Source: Yinghuangia elevatio
GTDB lineage: Bacteria; Actinomycetota; Actinomycetes; Streptomycetales; Streptomycetaceae
Assembly: GCF_040649515.1 (NCBI RefSeq)
Contig: NZ_JBEZFP010000036.1
Location: 1-64,000 of the forward strand
DNA length: 64,000 bases
Direction of reading: 5' to 3'
A program made the position numbers and the translations under genes. The notes beneath the pieces were generated by a model. It made no database searches. It saw nothing but the letters and a program-made list of their open reading frames with translations, and was not told the DNA's origin. How positions within the stretch are numbered: the stretch's first letter is position 1; every line of letters begins with the position of its first letter. This document shows positions 18,940-27,766 of the stretch, piece by piece.

Positions 18940-20538
18940 TCAGGCGAGGTGCACGCCCGGTACGCCGTCCTGCACGGCCAAGGTCGCGCGTGTGCGGATC
19001 GGTGAGCCGGGGCGCGTGACGTAGTCGAGTACGCGGTAGTCGGTGCGCCACTGGTCGGGCGTCACGGTCACCGAGGCGTAGCCGCGCTGCGCGTTGAAGA
19101 ACTTCATGTGGGGGTTGGCGTCCAGGAACGCCTGGCCCGCGGTGTCGACGTCGTAGCCGTCGCCGCCGCTGGTGATCGACGTGCCGACGAACTCCGAGCC
19201 GACGACGGGTGATTGCGGGTCGGCGTAGTCCAGGTGCAGGTTGGCGGCGTAGTTCTGGTGCCGGTCGCCGGTGATGACCACCAGGTTGCGCACCCCGCAC
19301 TCGCGCGCGGCGGCGAGGAGCCGGTTGCGCTCCGCGACGTAGCCGTCCCACGGGTCGTACCAGACGTCGGTGACCGCCGGGTCGGGGTTGCGGTCGGTCT
19401 GGATCATCGGCGCCTGGTTGCCGAGCACCTGCCAGCGGGCGCGCGACGCGCGGAAGCCGTCCAGCAGCCAGTCGCGCTGCTTGCCGCCGAGCATCGTGCG
19501 GTCCGGGTCGAACCGGTCGTCGCAAGTGGTGCCGCCGCCGTCGCCGCACGGCTGGTCGGAGCGGTACTGGCGGGTGTCCAGCATGGTGAAGTCGGCGAGG
19601 CGGCCGTACGGCAGCCGCCGGTGCAGGCGCACGCTCGGGCCCTTGGGGAGTTGGCCGGCGCGCAGCGGCATGTTCTCGTACATCGCCTGGAACGCGTCGG
19701 TGCGGCGCTTCAGGAACCGCTCGGTGGTGTCGTTGCCCTGTTTGGGGTCCCGGTTCTCCGGGATGTCGGCGGCCCAGTTGTTGTCCACCTCGTGGTCGTC
19801 CATCGTCTGGATCCACGCGTGCTGGGCGTGGGCGTTCTGCAGCGGCGCCTCCGACTTGTAGAGCGCGTACTGCAGGCGGTAGCGGGCCAGGTCCACCGTC
19901 TCGGTGTGGAAGCGGGGGTCGGTGACCACCCCGCGTTTGTTGGTCCCGACGCCGTATTCGTAGAGGTAGTCGCCGAGGTGGACGACGAGGTCGAGGTCCT
20001 CGTTCGCCAGGTGCTCGTACGCGGTGTAGTACCCGTCCTGCCAGGCCTGGCAGGACGCGAAGGCGAACCGCAGGCGTCGCGGCATGGCGAACGGGTGGGG
20101 CGCGGTACGGGTGCGGCCGACGCGGCTGATCTCGTTGCCGACCCGGAACCGGTAGAAGTACTCCCGTCCGGGGGCCAGTCCGGACACCTCCGGGTGCACG
20201 GAGTGGCCGAGTTCGGGGGTGGCGACCACGCTGCCGCGGCGCACCACGGCACGGAACCGCGGGTCGAAGGCGACCTCGTACGCCACCCGCACCGGGCGGT
20301 CCGGCATGCCGCCGCGCCCGTCCACCGCGAACGGGTCGGGCGCCAGCCGGGTCCACAGCACGACGCCGTCGTGGGTGGGATCGCCCGACGCGACGCCGAG
20401 GGTGAAGGGGTGGCCCATGCCGCTCGGTGCGGCGTAGGCGGACGAGGCCGACCAGGCGCCGGTGCCGAGCATGACGGCACCGGTGCCGGCCGCCGAGATG
20501 CCGAGGAATCCGCGGCGGGAGAGTTGGGGACGTGACAT
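18940..20538 (-). CDS. phoD: PhoD-family alkaline phosphatase/phosphodiesterase, Tat-exported
   Basis: A 532-residue secreted metallophosphatase. It opens with a twin-arginine signal (SRRGFLG near residues 8-14, hydrophobic stretch, AYA cleavage region). An N-terminal Ig-like PhoD domain with LGVASGDPTHDGVVLWTRL follows, then the catalytic domain with FASCQ, HLGDYLYEYG, MDDHEVDNNW and ITGDRHQN, which supply the metal ligands. It releases phosphate from phosphodiesters or monoesters outside the cell. Start ATG 20538 has GGAG 5 bases upstream. Transcribed alone from a promoter holding a possible PHO box. Confidence 0.92.
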   Translation of the reverse strand: MSRPQLSRRGFLGISAAGTGAVMLGTGAWSASSAYAAPSGMGHPFTLGVASGDPTHDGVVLWTRLAPDPFAVDGRGGMPDRPVRVAYEVAFDPRFRAVVRRGSVVATPELGHSVHPEVSGLAPGREYFYRFRVGNEISRVGRTRTAPHPFAMPRRLRFAFASCQAWQDGYYTAYEHLANEDLDLVVHLGDYLYEYGVGTNKRGVVTDPRFHTETVDLARYRLQYALYKSEAPLQNAHAQHAWIQTMDDHEVDNNWAADIPENRDPKQGNDTTERFLKRRTDAFQAMYENMPLRAGQLPKGPSVRLHRRLPYGRLADFTMLDTRQYRSDQPCGDGGGTTCDDRFDPDRTMLGGKQRDWLLDGFRASRARWQVLGNQAPMIQTDRNPDPAVTDVWYDPWDGYVAERNRLLAAARECGVRNLVVITGDRHQNYAANLHLDYADPQSPVVGSEFVGTSITSGGDGYDVDTAGQAFLDANPHMKFFNAQRGYASVTVTPDQWRTDYRVLDYVTRPGSPIRTRATLAVQDGVPGVHLA

Positions 20539-20613
20539 GGAACTCCGCCTCACTGTCCGGAAAACAGGGTTTCGCCGGTGATCACATCGACGCAAGAAGA
20601 CGGACGTCTGGCG

Positions 20614-20646
20614 TCGGAGCGAACCTGCCCCTACCTCTCGTCGAAC
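20614..20646 (-). promoter_or_regulatory. PHO-box-like 11-bp direct repeat units upstream of phoD
   Basis: Read on the minus strand, GTTCGACGAGA (20646-20636) and GTTCGCTCCGA (20624-20614) are exactly 22 bp apart. PhoP sites in streptomycetes are 11-bp direct repeats beginning GTTCA, so the spacing fits two units with a weak unit between. Both units carry G where the consensus has A, so this is tentative. Confidence 0.35.
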
Positions 20647-20690
20647 ATCCGGAAGCCGGCGGACAGCGATACAGCAGCATTCGACCGGTT

Positions 20691-21758
20691 TCAGGCGAGG
20701 GTTCGGCGACCTCCTTGGCCGCGTTCCGGGGAGTCGGAGAATGCCGCCCGGAGGCGGGGCTCGGCCGCGGCATGCGCCTGCCGCGTGATCGTCCCCGCCT
20801 CGGCGGCATGGTCCAGGGCCAGCAGCGCGGCCCCGGCGATCGGGGGAACGGTCGCGACGATCAGCCGGGCCCTGGGCGCGCGTGCGGCCATGCGCGTGCG
20901 GACGCCGCGCAGCAGGTGCGGCGGGCGGGCGGCGAGGACGCCGCCGCCGAGGGCGACGTCGGTCGCCCGGTCGAGGCGGCCGAGCCGGGTGAGCGCGGCG
21001 GTGGCGAGTACGGCCACCTCCTCGGCCTGCCGGTCCAGGATCCGCAGCGCCACCTCGTCGCCCGCCTCGGCGACCGCGCAGAGCACCGGGACGAGTTCGT
21101 GGAGCCGGTGCCAGGGGAGCGTGCCGAGGTGGGCGTCCACCGCGATATCGGTCGCCTGCGCGCGGCCGAAGTGCCCTGCGGCGGCCCGGGCGAGGGCGGT
21201 GGCGGGGCCGCGGCCGTCCTCGGCGCGCACGGACCACCACAGCACCTCCTCGAACAACCAGGCCCCGCCGCCCCAGTCGCCGGTCGTGCGGCCGAGGGCG
21301 GGGAAGCGGGCGGTGCGTCCGTCCGAGGTACGCCCCACGCAGTTGATCCCGGCGCCGCACACCACCGCGACCGCGTCCGCGGCGGAGGTGCAGGAACGCA
21401 GCACGGCGAACGTGTCGTTGGTGACCGCGGCGGTGTGCGCCCAGCCCCGGCCGTCCACCTCGGCCCGGAGCCTGCGCTCCTCGACAGGCAGATCGGCGTT
21501 GGCCGCACAGGCGGTCAGGTGGTGGACGGGAAGCCGGACGCCGGCCTTCGCCGCGGCCTTCGCGACGATGCGGCCCAGTCCGTCGACCGCCGCCGGCACG
21601 CCGCGGTGCTGCGGTCCGAAGCCGCTGCCCCGGGCGGTGGCCAGGACCGTGCCGTCGGCGCGCAGGACGGCCACGTCGGTCTTGGAGTTCCCGGCGTCGA
21701 CCGCGAGCATGACCGGCGCCGCGTCCGGGGACTCCCGCGGTGGCGTCACCGCGCCCAT
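20691..21758 (-). CDS. BadF/BadG/BcrA/BcrD-type sugar kinase (N-acetylglucosamine kinase-like)
   Basis: A 355-residue ASKHA-fold kinase. The ATP phosphate loop is LAVDAGNSKTDVAVL near residue 20. It is followed by GSGFGPQ, TNDTFAVLRSCTS, a second phosphate loop VVCGAGINCVGR, a GDWGGGAW segment and the C-terminal ALGGGVLA loop. The family includes eukaryotic-type GlcNAc kinase. Its ATG overlaps the end of the GH4 gene by 13 bases, so translation is coupled. It probably phosphorylates the imported sugar or the product of the GH4 enzyme. Last gene of the sugar operon. Confidence 0.87.
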   Translation of the reverse strand: MGAVTPPRESPDAAPVMLAVDAGNSKTDVAVLRADGTVLATARGSGFGPQHRGVPAAVDGLGRIVAKAAAKAGVRLPVHHLTACAANADLPVEERRLRAEVDGRGWAHTAAVTNDTFAVLRSCTSAADAVAVVCGAGINCVGRTSDGRTARFPALGRTTGDWGGGAWLFEEVLWWSVRAEDGRGPATALARAAAGHFGRAQATDIAVDAHLGTLPWHRLHELVPVLCAVAEAGDEVALRILDRQAEEVAVLATAALTRLGRLDRATDVALGGGVLAARPPHLLRGVRTRMAARAPRARLIVATVPPIAGAALLALDHAAEAGTITRQAHAAAEPRLRAAFSDSPERGQGGRRTLA

Positions 21759-23068
21759 GCCAGGTGCTCCCGGCCTGCCGCGACGAGGCGGTCGGCGAGG
21801 GCGCCGGCCAGGTCGTACCGGCCGATCGTCGGGTGGGCCAGGAGCGCGTCGTACACGCGGTGGCGTCCACCGCGCAGGGCCGCGTCGAGGGCGAGTTCCT
21901 CGTACGCCGCGACGCCCGCCACCAGCCCGGCGAGGAGCGGCGGCAGCGGCGCCACCGGCCGCGGTACGGCACCCTTCGGGCTTATGCCGCACGGGACTTC
22001 GACGACGGCGGCGTCCGGGAGGAAGGGCAGGGCGCCGTTGTTGCGGACATCTGCCACGCGCGGCACGGTCCCACTGTCGGCGGCCGGGGCTCCGAGCAGG
22101 CCGCGGAGCAGGTCGACTGCGGCCTCCGAGTAGTACGCCCCGCCCCGGCGGGACAGGATCTCCGGCTTGGTGTCGACGGACGGATCGGCGTATGTGTCGA
22201 GCAACTGCGCCTCCAATGCCGCGACTTGCGAGGCCCGCGTGCCGGAACCCGCCTCGCGCTGGTCGGCGACGACCACGTCGTGGGCCCAGTAATAGCGCAG
22301 GTAGTAGGAGGGCAAGACGCCGTGCCGCCGCATGAGTTCGAGGGGCAGACCGATCTCGGACGCCAGTTCGCCGCCGTACGCTTCCAGGAGCCCGGGCAGG
22401 ACGTCTCCGCCGCCGGCTCCGCGCCCGCGGGCCGCCTCGGTCCCGCGTACGCGGGCACCGCGAACCCACGTGAGGTGGTTGAGCCCGACGTGGTCGAGTT
22501 CGACCTCGTCCGGCGGGACGCCCAGCCACTGTGCGAACCGGCGCTGCACGCCGATCGCGACGTTGCACAGGCCGATGGCCCGATGCCCCGCGTCGAGCAG
22601 GGCCCGGGTGACGATGCCGACCGGGTTCGTGAAATCGACCAGCCAGGCGTCCGGGGCCACTTCGCGCACCTGACGGGCCACGTCCAAGACCACCGGCACG
22701 GTCCGCAGCGCTTTCGCGAGACCGCCCGCACCCACGGTCTCCTGGCCCACGCAGCCGCATTCCACCGGCCAGGTCTCGTCGCCGTGCCGCGCGGCCTGGC
22801 CGCCGACGCGGAGTTGCAGCAGGACGGCGTCCGCGCCTTCCGCGCCGCGCGTGACGGAGTCGGTGACGGTCACCCGCGCCGGGTGGCCCTGCCGTGCCAG
22901 GATGCGGCGTACCACCCCGGCCACCAACTCGGTGCGGCCCAGGGCGGGGTCGATCAGCACGACCTCGCCGATGGGCAGGCTGTCGGCGGACCGCCCGAAG
23001 CCGTCCGCGAGTTCGGGTGTGTAGGTGGAACCGCCGCCCACCACTGCCAGCTTCATTGCCCTGGCCAT
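21746..23068 (-). CDS. GH4-family 6-phospho-beta-glucosidase
   Basis: A 440-residue NAD- and metal-dependent glycosidase. The N-terminal Rossmann loop VVGGGSTYTPELADGF is at residues 6-21. FTNPVGIVT, the metal-ligand cysteine in IGLCNVAIG and LNHLTW mark the GH4 active site, and YYLRYYWAHD lies in the dimer region. The enzyme opens phosphorylated glycosides by a redox elimination. GH4 enzymes usually act on sugars phosphorylated by PTS uptake, but this operon has ABC transport and a separate kinase. The start codon overlaps the permease stop as TGATG, so the genes are translationally coupled. Confidence 0.9.
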   Translation of the reverse strand: MARAMKLAVVGGGSTYTPELADGFGRSADSLPIGEVVLIDPALGRTELVAGVVRRILARQGHPARVTVTDSVTRGAEGADAVLLQLRVGGQAARHGDETWPVECGCVGQETVGAGGLAKALRTVPVVLDVARQVREVAPDAWLVDFTNPVGIVTRALLDAGHRAIGLCNVAIGVQRRFAQWLGVPPDEVELDHVGLNHLTWVRGARVRGTEAARGRGAGGGDVLPGLLEAYGGELASEIGLPLELMRRHGVLPSYYLRYYWAHDVVVADQREAGSGTRASQVAALEAQLLDTYADPSVDTKPEILSRRGGAYYSEAAVDLLRGLLGAPAADSGTVPRVADVRNNGALPFLPDAAVVEVPCGISPKGAVPRPVAPLPPLLAGLVAGVAAYEELALDAALRGGRHRVYDALLAHPTIGRYDLAGALADRLVAAGREHLAWAR

Positions 23069-23910
23069 CAACCCTTCACCCCTGTCAGCGTGATGCCCTC
23101 GACGAAGACCTTCTGCGCGAAGAAGAACACGAGGATGACCGGGGCCATCACGAGCAACGTGGCGGCCATGGTGAGGTTCCAATTGGTGTGGTGGGCGCCC
23201 TTGAACGACTCCAGGCCGTAGGACAGGGTCCACGCGCCGGGGTTCTCCGAGGTGTAGACCTGCGGCCCGAAGTAGTCGTTCCAGCAGTAGAAGAACTGGA
23301 ACAGCGCGACGGCGGCGAGGGCGGGTCGGATCATGGGCACCACGATGCGCAGCAGGATCCGCACCTCGCCGCAGCCGTCCACTCGTGCGGCGTCGAGGTA
23401 TTCGGACGGGACGGTGAGGAGGAACTGCCGGAGCAGGAAGATGGTGAAGGCGTCGCCGAAGGCCAGCGGGATGATCAGCGGCCACAGGGTCCCGGACAGG
23501 CCCAGATCCTCCGACCAGAAGATGTACATCGGGATCACGACGACCTGCGGGGGCAGCATCATCGCCGCGAGGACGAGCATGAGCGCGGCCCCGCGGAACC
23601 GGAACCGGAAGCGGGCGAGCGCGTACGCGACCGGGAGGCTGGACACGACGCACAGTACGGTGCCGAGGCCCGCGTACAGCAGGGTGTTGCGCCACCAGGT
23701 GCCGAAGCCCGGGGCGTTGAAGACGTCGGCGTAATTGCTCCACCGCCACTCGTGCGGCCACAGGTCCCGGGTCAGTGTCTGACGGTCGGTCATGACCGAG
23801 GTCAGGAACAGGAACACGAACGGCAGGACGAAGAACAGCACCGCCGCGACCGCGAGGGCGTGTACGGCCACCCAGTGCAGCGCGGCCTTGGTACGAAGTC
23901 GCCCGGTCAC
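23068..23910 (-). CDS. Sugar ABC transporter permease, MalG type
   Basis: A 280-residue inner-membrane permease with six predicted helices. The cytoplasmic EAA loop is EYLDAARVDGCGEVRILLRIVVPMIRPAL, the contact point for the ATPase. The N-terminus FVLPFVFLFLTSVMTD and the C-terminus ending in VFVEGITLTGVKG are typical of MalG-class carbohydrate permeases. GTG 23910 has AGAGGAGG 7 bases upstream. It partners the upstream MalF-type gene and couples into the GH4 gene. Confidence 0.92.
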   Translation of the reverse strand: MTGRLRTKAALHWVAVHALAVAAVLFFVLPFVFLFLTSVMTDRQTLTRDLWPHEWRWSNYADVFNAPGFGTWWRNTLLYAGLGTVLCVVSSLPVAYALARFRFRFRGAALMLVLAAMMLPPQVVVIPMYIFWSEDLGLSGTLWPLIIPLAFGDAFTIFLLRQFLLTVPSEYLDAARVDGCGEVRILLRIVVPMIRPALAAVALFQFFYCWNDYFGPQVYTSENPGAWTLSYGLESFKGAHHTNWNLTMAATLLVMAPVILVFFFAQKVFVEGITLTGVKG

Positions 23911-24007
23911 CTGCCCACCTCCTCTCGTCGCTGGTCGTGCGCGGATGAGTTGCCGCGATCGCGTCGCGGCGATTGCCGGGTGGCCGGGGTCGCCGGGGGA
24001 GCCGGAG

Positions 24008-24955
24008 TCAGTCGGGGCCGAGGAAGCCCGCACGGCGGCGCAGCAGCAGAGCCGTGGCCGCCATCGCGATGGCGAACAGGATCAGGGACAGGACCGCCGC
24101 GACCCCGGTGTCGAAGGTGGAGAACCCCGACTCGTACACCAGTTGGGGCAGCGTCAGCGTCGACCCCTGCGGGTATCCCGGCTCGAAGCTCTGCCCAGGG
24201 CCGCCCACGATGCCGCTGGCGACCTTTCCGGCGACCATGGCCTGCGTGTAGTACTGCATCGTCTGGATCACCCCGGTCACCACGGCGAACAGCACGATCG
24301 GAGTGATCGCCGGCCACGTGACGTAGCGGAAGCGCTGCCAGGGCCCGGCCCCGTCGAGGGCCGCCGCCTCGTACTGCTCGCGCGGCACGTCGACGAGCGC
24401 CGCGACGAAGATGACCATCAGGTCGCCGATGCCCCAGACCGCCAGCAGGGTGAGTCCGGGCTTGGACCAGTCCGGGTCGTTGAACCAGCCGACCGTACCG
24501 ATGCCGATCCCGTCGAGGAGCTGGTCGACCGGGCCGGTGGCCGGGTTGAGCAGGAAGACGAAGGCGATGGTCGCGGCGACCGGCGGGGCCAGGAACGGCA
24601 GGTAGCACAGAGTGCGGAACAGGTTGGCACCGCGCCGCAGCCGGACCGCGACCAGGCCGACCCCGAGGCCGAAGAGCACCCGCAGCGGCACCATGATCGC
24701 GACCAGCCACAGCGTGTTGCGCAGCGCCTGCCCCAGATAGGGGTAGTCGCCGAAGACGTAGCGCCAGTTCCGCAAGCCGACCCACACCGGCGGGTTGATG
24801 AGGTCGTAGTGGGTGAACGAGTAGTAGGCGGTCGCGCCCAGCGGGTACAGGAAGAAGACCGAGAATCCGATCAGCCACGGTGACAGGAACGCCGCCGTGC
24901 GGGCGGCCCGCCGGCGCCGCTGCGCGCGCAGCGCCGGCGGAACCGCGGCTGTCAC
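24008..24955 (-). CDS. Sugar ABC transporter permease, MalF type
   Basis: A 315-residue permease with six predicted helices after a basic N-terminus. Visible motifs are FLSPWLIGFSVFFLYPLGATAYYSFT for the first helix and the EAA loop EQYEAAALDGAGPWQRFRYVTWPAITP. GTG 24955 overlaps the stop of the binding-protein gene (GTGA), so the two are coupled. It forms the channel with the MalG-type permease. The ATPase is not encoded here and is probably the shared MsiK-type subunit. Confidence 0.92.
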   Translation of the reverse strand: MTAAVPPALRAQRRRRAARTAAFLSPWLIGFSVFFLYPLGATAYYSFTHYDLINPPVWVGLRNWRYVFGDYPYLGQALRNTLWLVAIMVPLRVLFGLGVGLVAVRLRRGANLFRTLCYLPFLAPPVAATIAFVFLLNPATGPVDQLLDGIGIGTVGWFNDPDWSKPGLTLLAVWGIGDLMVIFVAALVDVPREQYEAAALDGAGPWQRFRYVTWPAITPIVLFAVVTGVIQTMQYYTQAMVAGKVASGIVGGPGQSFEPGYPQGSTLTLPQLVYESGFSTFDTGVAAVLSLILFAIAMAATALLLRRRAGFLGPD

Positions 24956-26298
24956 GGCCGGGCCTGGGCGTTGTCGGCGTCGATCTGCCGGTCGACGCCC
25001 TGCAGTCCGCCCTTGAGGTCGGACACCTGCCCGGCCTCCCACTTGTAGCAGAACTCCTGGAAAGTCACCTGGTACTGGCCGCCGTTGACGCTGGCGGGCG
25101 TGGTGTTGCTGTGTGGGTTCCGGAAGATGTCCAGGAAGGTCTTGAAGTGCTCGTCACCGGCGAGCGGCGTGGTGTTCAGCGCCGCGAACGTCGACGGCAC
25201 GTTGTGGATGGTCGCCGCGAAGGTGTTGACCGCGTCGGTGTCGGTGGTCAGATACTTCACGAACTCCCAGGCGGCGGCCTGGTGGTGGCTGGACCTGGCG
25301 ATGCCGATCACGGTGCCGGCCAGGTAGCCGCGGCCGTACTTGTCCACCTGGTCGTCGGGGACCGGCATCGGCGCGGTGCCGTAGTTGAGGCCGGGCGCCT
25401 CGTCCGCGATGCTCGCGGTCCGCCATTCGCCGTCGACCTGCATGGCCACCTGGCCGACCTGGAACGGGTTCTGCGCGGAGAACTCGTCGCCGAAGCCGCT
25501 GCGGAACTTCTCCAGCTTCTCGAACCCGCCCAGTGCTTCGACCAGTTCCTTCTGGTACGCGAGGAACTGCGCGGCGGCCGGGTCGGTGGCGAGGTTGGAT
25601 TTGCCGTCCGCGCCCACGTACGTCGGTCCCCACTGGGCCATGACGTGCGCGGGGGTGAACTCGTAGCCGTGGAAGACCGGCATGGTCCCGGCGACCTTGA
25701 TGGAGCCGTCCGGGTTGAGCTGCTGCAGTTTGAGCGCGGCGGCCTTGAACTCCGACATGGTCTTCGGCGGCGCCGTGATGCCGGCCGCGGCGAACATGTC
25801 CTTGTTGTAGTAGAGCCCGTACGCGTCCGCGAGGAACGGCAGGGCGCAGCGGCGGCCTTCGAACTGCGTGTAGTCGAGGGTGGCCTTGGGGAAGGTCGCC
25901 GCGGGGTCGAGGGCGGACTTGGCGAGGAACGGCGCGAGGTCGACCCAGCCGCCGGACGAGCAGAACTGCCCGACGTTGTCGGTGGTGAACGACGACACGA
26001 CGTCCGGGCCGTTCTTCGAGCGCACGCCCTGGATGAGCTTGTCGTCGGTGACGTTGGACGTCGCCTTCACGGTGATGTTCGGGTGCTTCTCGTTGAACTT
26101 CCTGATGAGGCCGTCGAGGGCCGCGACTTCGCGGTCCTGGCTCCACCCGTGCCAGAACTTGATGGTGACCTTCTTGCCGGGGTCCTCGTCCGCGCCCGTT
26201 CCGGACGAACCGGAGCCCGCGCACGAGGCGGTGAACAGCAGGGCGGCGGCGACGGGGGCGAGCGCCGCGGCGAACCGGCGGAATAGGGGTCGGTGCAC
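24952..26298 (-). CDS. Sugar ABC transporter substrate-binding lipoprotein
   Basis: A 448-residue family 1 extracellular solute-binding protein. A lipoprotein signal peptide ends in the lipobox FTASC near residue 26, followed by a Gly/Ser linker. VTIKFWHGWSQDREVAALDGLIRKFNEKHP is the classic start of the first lobe, and PFLADAYGLYYNKDMF and MQVDGEWRT lie in the ligand cleft. It is held on the outer membrane face and delivers a sugar, probably a disaccharide, to the two permeases. GTG 26298 follows GAGGAGG. Ligand not determinable by eye. Confidence 0.92.
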   Translation of the reverse strand: MHRPLFRRFAAALAPVAAALLFTASCAGSGSSGTGADEDPGKKVTIKFWHGWSQDREVAALDGLIRKFNEKHPNITVKATSNVTDDKLIQGVRSKNGPDVVSSFTTDNVGQFCSSGGWVDLAPFLAKSALDPAATFPKATLDYTQFEGRRCALPFLADAYGLYYNKDMFAAAGITAPPKTMSEFKAAALKLQQLNPDGSIKVAGTMPVFHGYEFTPAHVMAQWGPTYVGADGKSNLATDPAAAQFLAYQKELVEALGGFEKLEKFRSGFGDEFSAQNPFQVGQVAMQVDGEWRTASIADEAPGLNYGTAPMPVPDDQVDKYGRGYLAGTVIGIARSSHHQAAAWEFVKYLTTDTDAVNTFAATIHNVPSTFAALNTTPLAGDEHFKTFLDIFRNPHSNTTPASVNGGQYQVTFQEFCYKWEAGQVSDLKGGLQGVDRQIDADNAQARP

Positions 26299-26355
26299 TG
26301 GATCCTCCTCGGAGAGGCGGGACGACGTGCGGGGCGGATGGTCCGTTGGCGCCGG

Positions 26356-27612
26356 TCAGAGTGTGGTGAAGACGCTGTCGCGGGCGACGTCCAGGGCCGC
26401 GTGCACGGCCCCGGAGAGCACGGGGTTGCCCGGCACTTCGCCGAGCACGAGGCGCGGGCGCGGGATCGCGAGGCCGTGCAGCTGGTCCGTGACGCGGGAG
26501 AGCAGCTGCGGCCCGCCGCGCAGCGGGATCGCCCCGGAGAGCACGACGAGCGCGGGGTCGAGCACCGCCACGATCGAGGCGAGGCCGACCGCGAGCCGGG
26601 TCGCCAGTTCGTCGAGGAACGCGCACGCCCGGGCCGACTCTCCGGCCTCGCAGGCCCGTTCCGGCCGTTCCGTGGGATCCGGCAGGTCCGTCCCGTCGGG
26701 CCTGTCCGCCTCGACGTGCGCGACGGCCCGGGCGACGGCCGCGTCCGCGCCGCGCCCCTCGATGCCGTGCGCCCGGGCGAGCGCCAGCACCGCGGGCGCG
26801 CCCGCGAGTTGTTGGAACCCGCCGGTGTTGCTGCGGCCGATGTTGCGGGTGACCGGCGCGCCGGGCAGGGGCATGTAGCCGACCTCGCCCGCGCCGCCGG
26901 TGAACCCGCGGTGCAGGCGGCCGCCCAGCACGATGGCACAGCCGATGCCCTCGTCGACCCACAGCAGCACGAAGTCCTCGGCGTCGAGGGCGGCGCCGGC
27001 GCGCTGTTCGGCAAGGGCGGCCAGGTTGACGTCGTTCTCCACGTCGACGGTCGCGCTCAGGGATTCACGGATGGCGTCGAGGACACCGGGGGCGTGCCAG
27101 CCGGGCAGATGGCGGGCGTACCGGAAGCGTCCGGTCCCCGGATCGAACGCGCCGGGCAGGCCGAGGACGACGTGGGTCAGGTCCTCCGGAGCCAGGCCGG
27201 CCCGGGCGGCGGCGGTGGCCACCGCTTCGCGGACACGCTCCGGGACGCGGGCGGGGGAGCGGCGCGGCGTCGCGAGCCGGTGCTCCGCGATGACGCGGCC
27301 GGCCAGGTCGGCGACGGCGACGTCGATGCGGGACGGGGTGATGTCGAGACCGGCGACGTGGGCCGCGGCGGGGTTGATCTCGTACAGCCGCGCCGCGGGC
27401 CCGGGCCGGCCGTCGTCGTCGGTGCCGACCGCGATGACGAGGCCCGCCTGTTCGAGGCGGGCGAGCAGCAGTGAGGCGGTCGGCTTGGAGAGCCCGGTCA
27501 GGGTACCGATCTGGCCGCGCGAGAGGCGCCCGTGGCGCAGCAGGAGGTCGAGGGCGGCCCGGTCGTTGATCGCGCGCATGAGGCTGGGCCGGCCGGCCTT
27601 GCCGGTGTCCAT
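26356..27612 (-). CDS. ROK-family transcriptional regulator (NagC/XylR type)
   Basis: A 418-residue repressor. Residues ~15-70 form a winged helix-turn-helix (GQIGTLTGLSKPTASLLLARLEQAGLV). The ROK sugar-kinase-like domain follows with VAGLDITPSRIDVAVADLAG, LGLPGAFDPGTG, VENDVNLAALAE and WVDEGIGCAIVLGGRLHRGFTGGAGEVGYMPL. The usual ROK zinc-cysteine cluster is not evident. It heads the sugar operon, 57 bases before the binding-protein gene, and probably senses the sugar or its phosphate. A palindromic site lies 34 bases upstream of its start. Confidence 0.9.
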   Translation of the reverse strand: MDTGKAGRPSLMRAINDRAALDLLLRHGRLSRGQIGTLTGLSKPTASLLLARLEQAGLVIAVGTDDDGRPGPAARLYEINPAAAHVAGLDITPSRIDVAVADLAGRVIAEHRLATPRRSPARVPERVREAVATAAARAGLAPEDLTHVVLGLPGAFDPGTGRFRYARHLPGWHAPGVLDAIRESLSATVDVENDVNLAALAEQRAGAALDAEDFVLLWVDEGIGCAIVLGGRLHRGFTGGAGEVGYMPLPGAPVTRNIGRSNTGGFQQLAGAPAVLALARAHGIEGRGADAAVARAVAHVEADRPDGTDLPDPTERPERACEAGESARACAFLDELATRLAVGLASIVAVLDPALVVLSGAIPLRGGPQLLSRVTDQLHGLAIPRPRLVLGEVPGNPVLSGAVHAALDVARDSVFTTL

Positions 27613-27645
27613 GCGACCTCCCCGTCCGCCCTGTGAAATCTGTCA

Positions 27646-27660
27646 GTTAGGTTTCCTGAC
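27646..27660. promoter_or_regulatory. Candidate ROK operator
   Basis: GTTAGG-TTT-CCTGAC is an imperfect palindrome (5 of 6 positions paired), nested in a GTCAG...CTGAC repeat spanning 27642-27660. It sits directly upstream of the ROK gene and resembles GTTAGGAAA/TTTCCTAAC-like sites associated with actinobacterial ROK regulators. Autoregulation of the sugar operon is the likely role. Confidence 0.5.
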
Positions 27661-27766
27661 AACCAATGACCAGGAAAATAGGACCGGTCGGGGAGGCGTG
27701 TCAACGCTTTGGCGCGCACGGGTTCCTGACGCGGACTTCCGTGCCACGACGACAAGTTCGAGGGGC

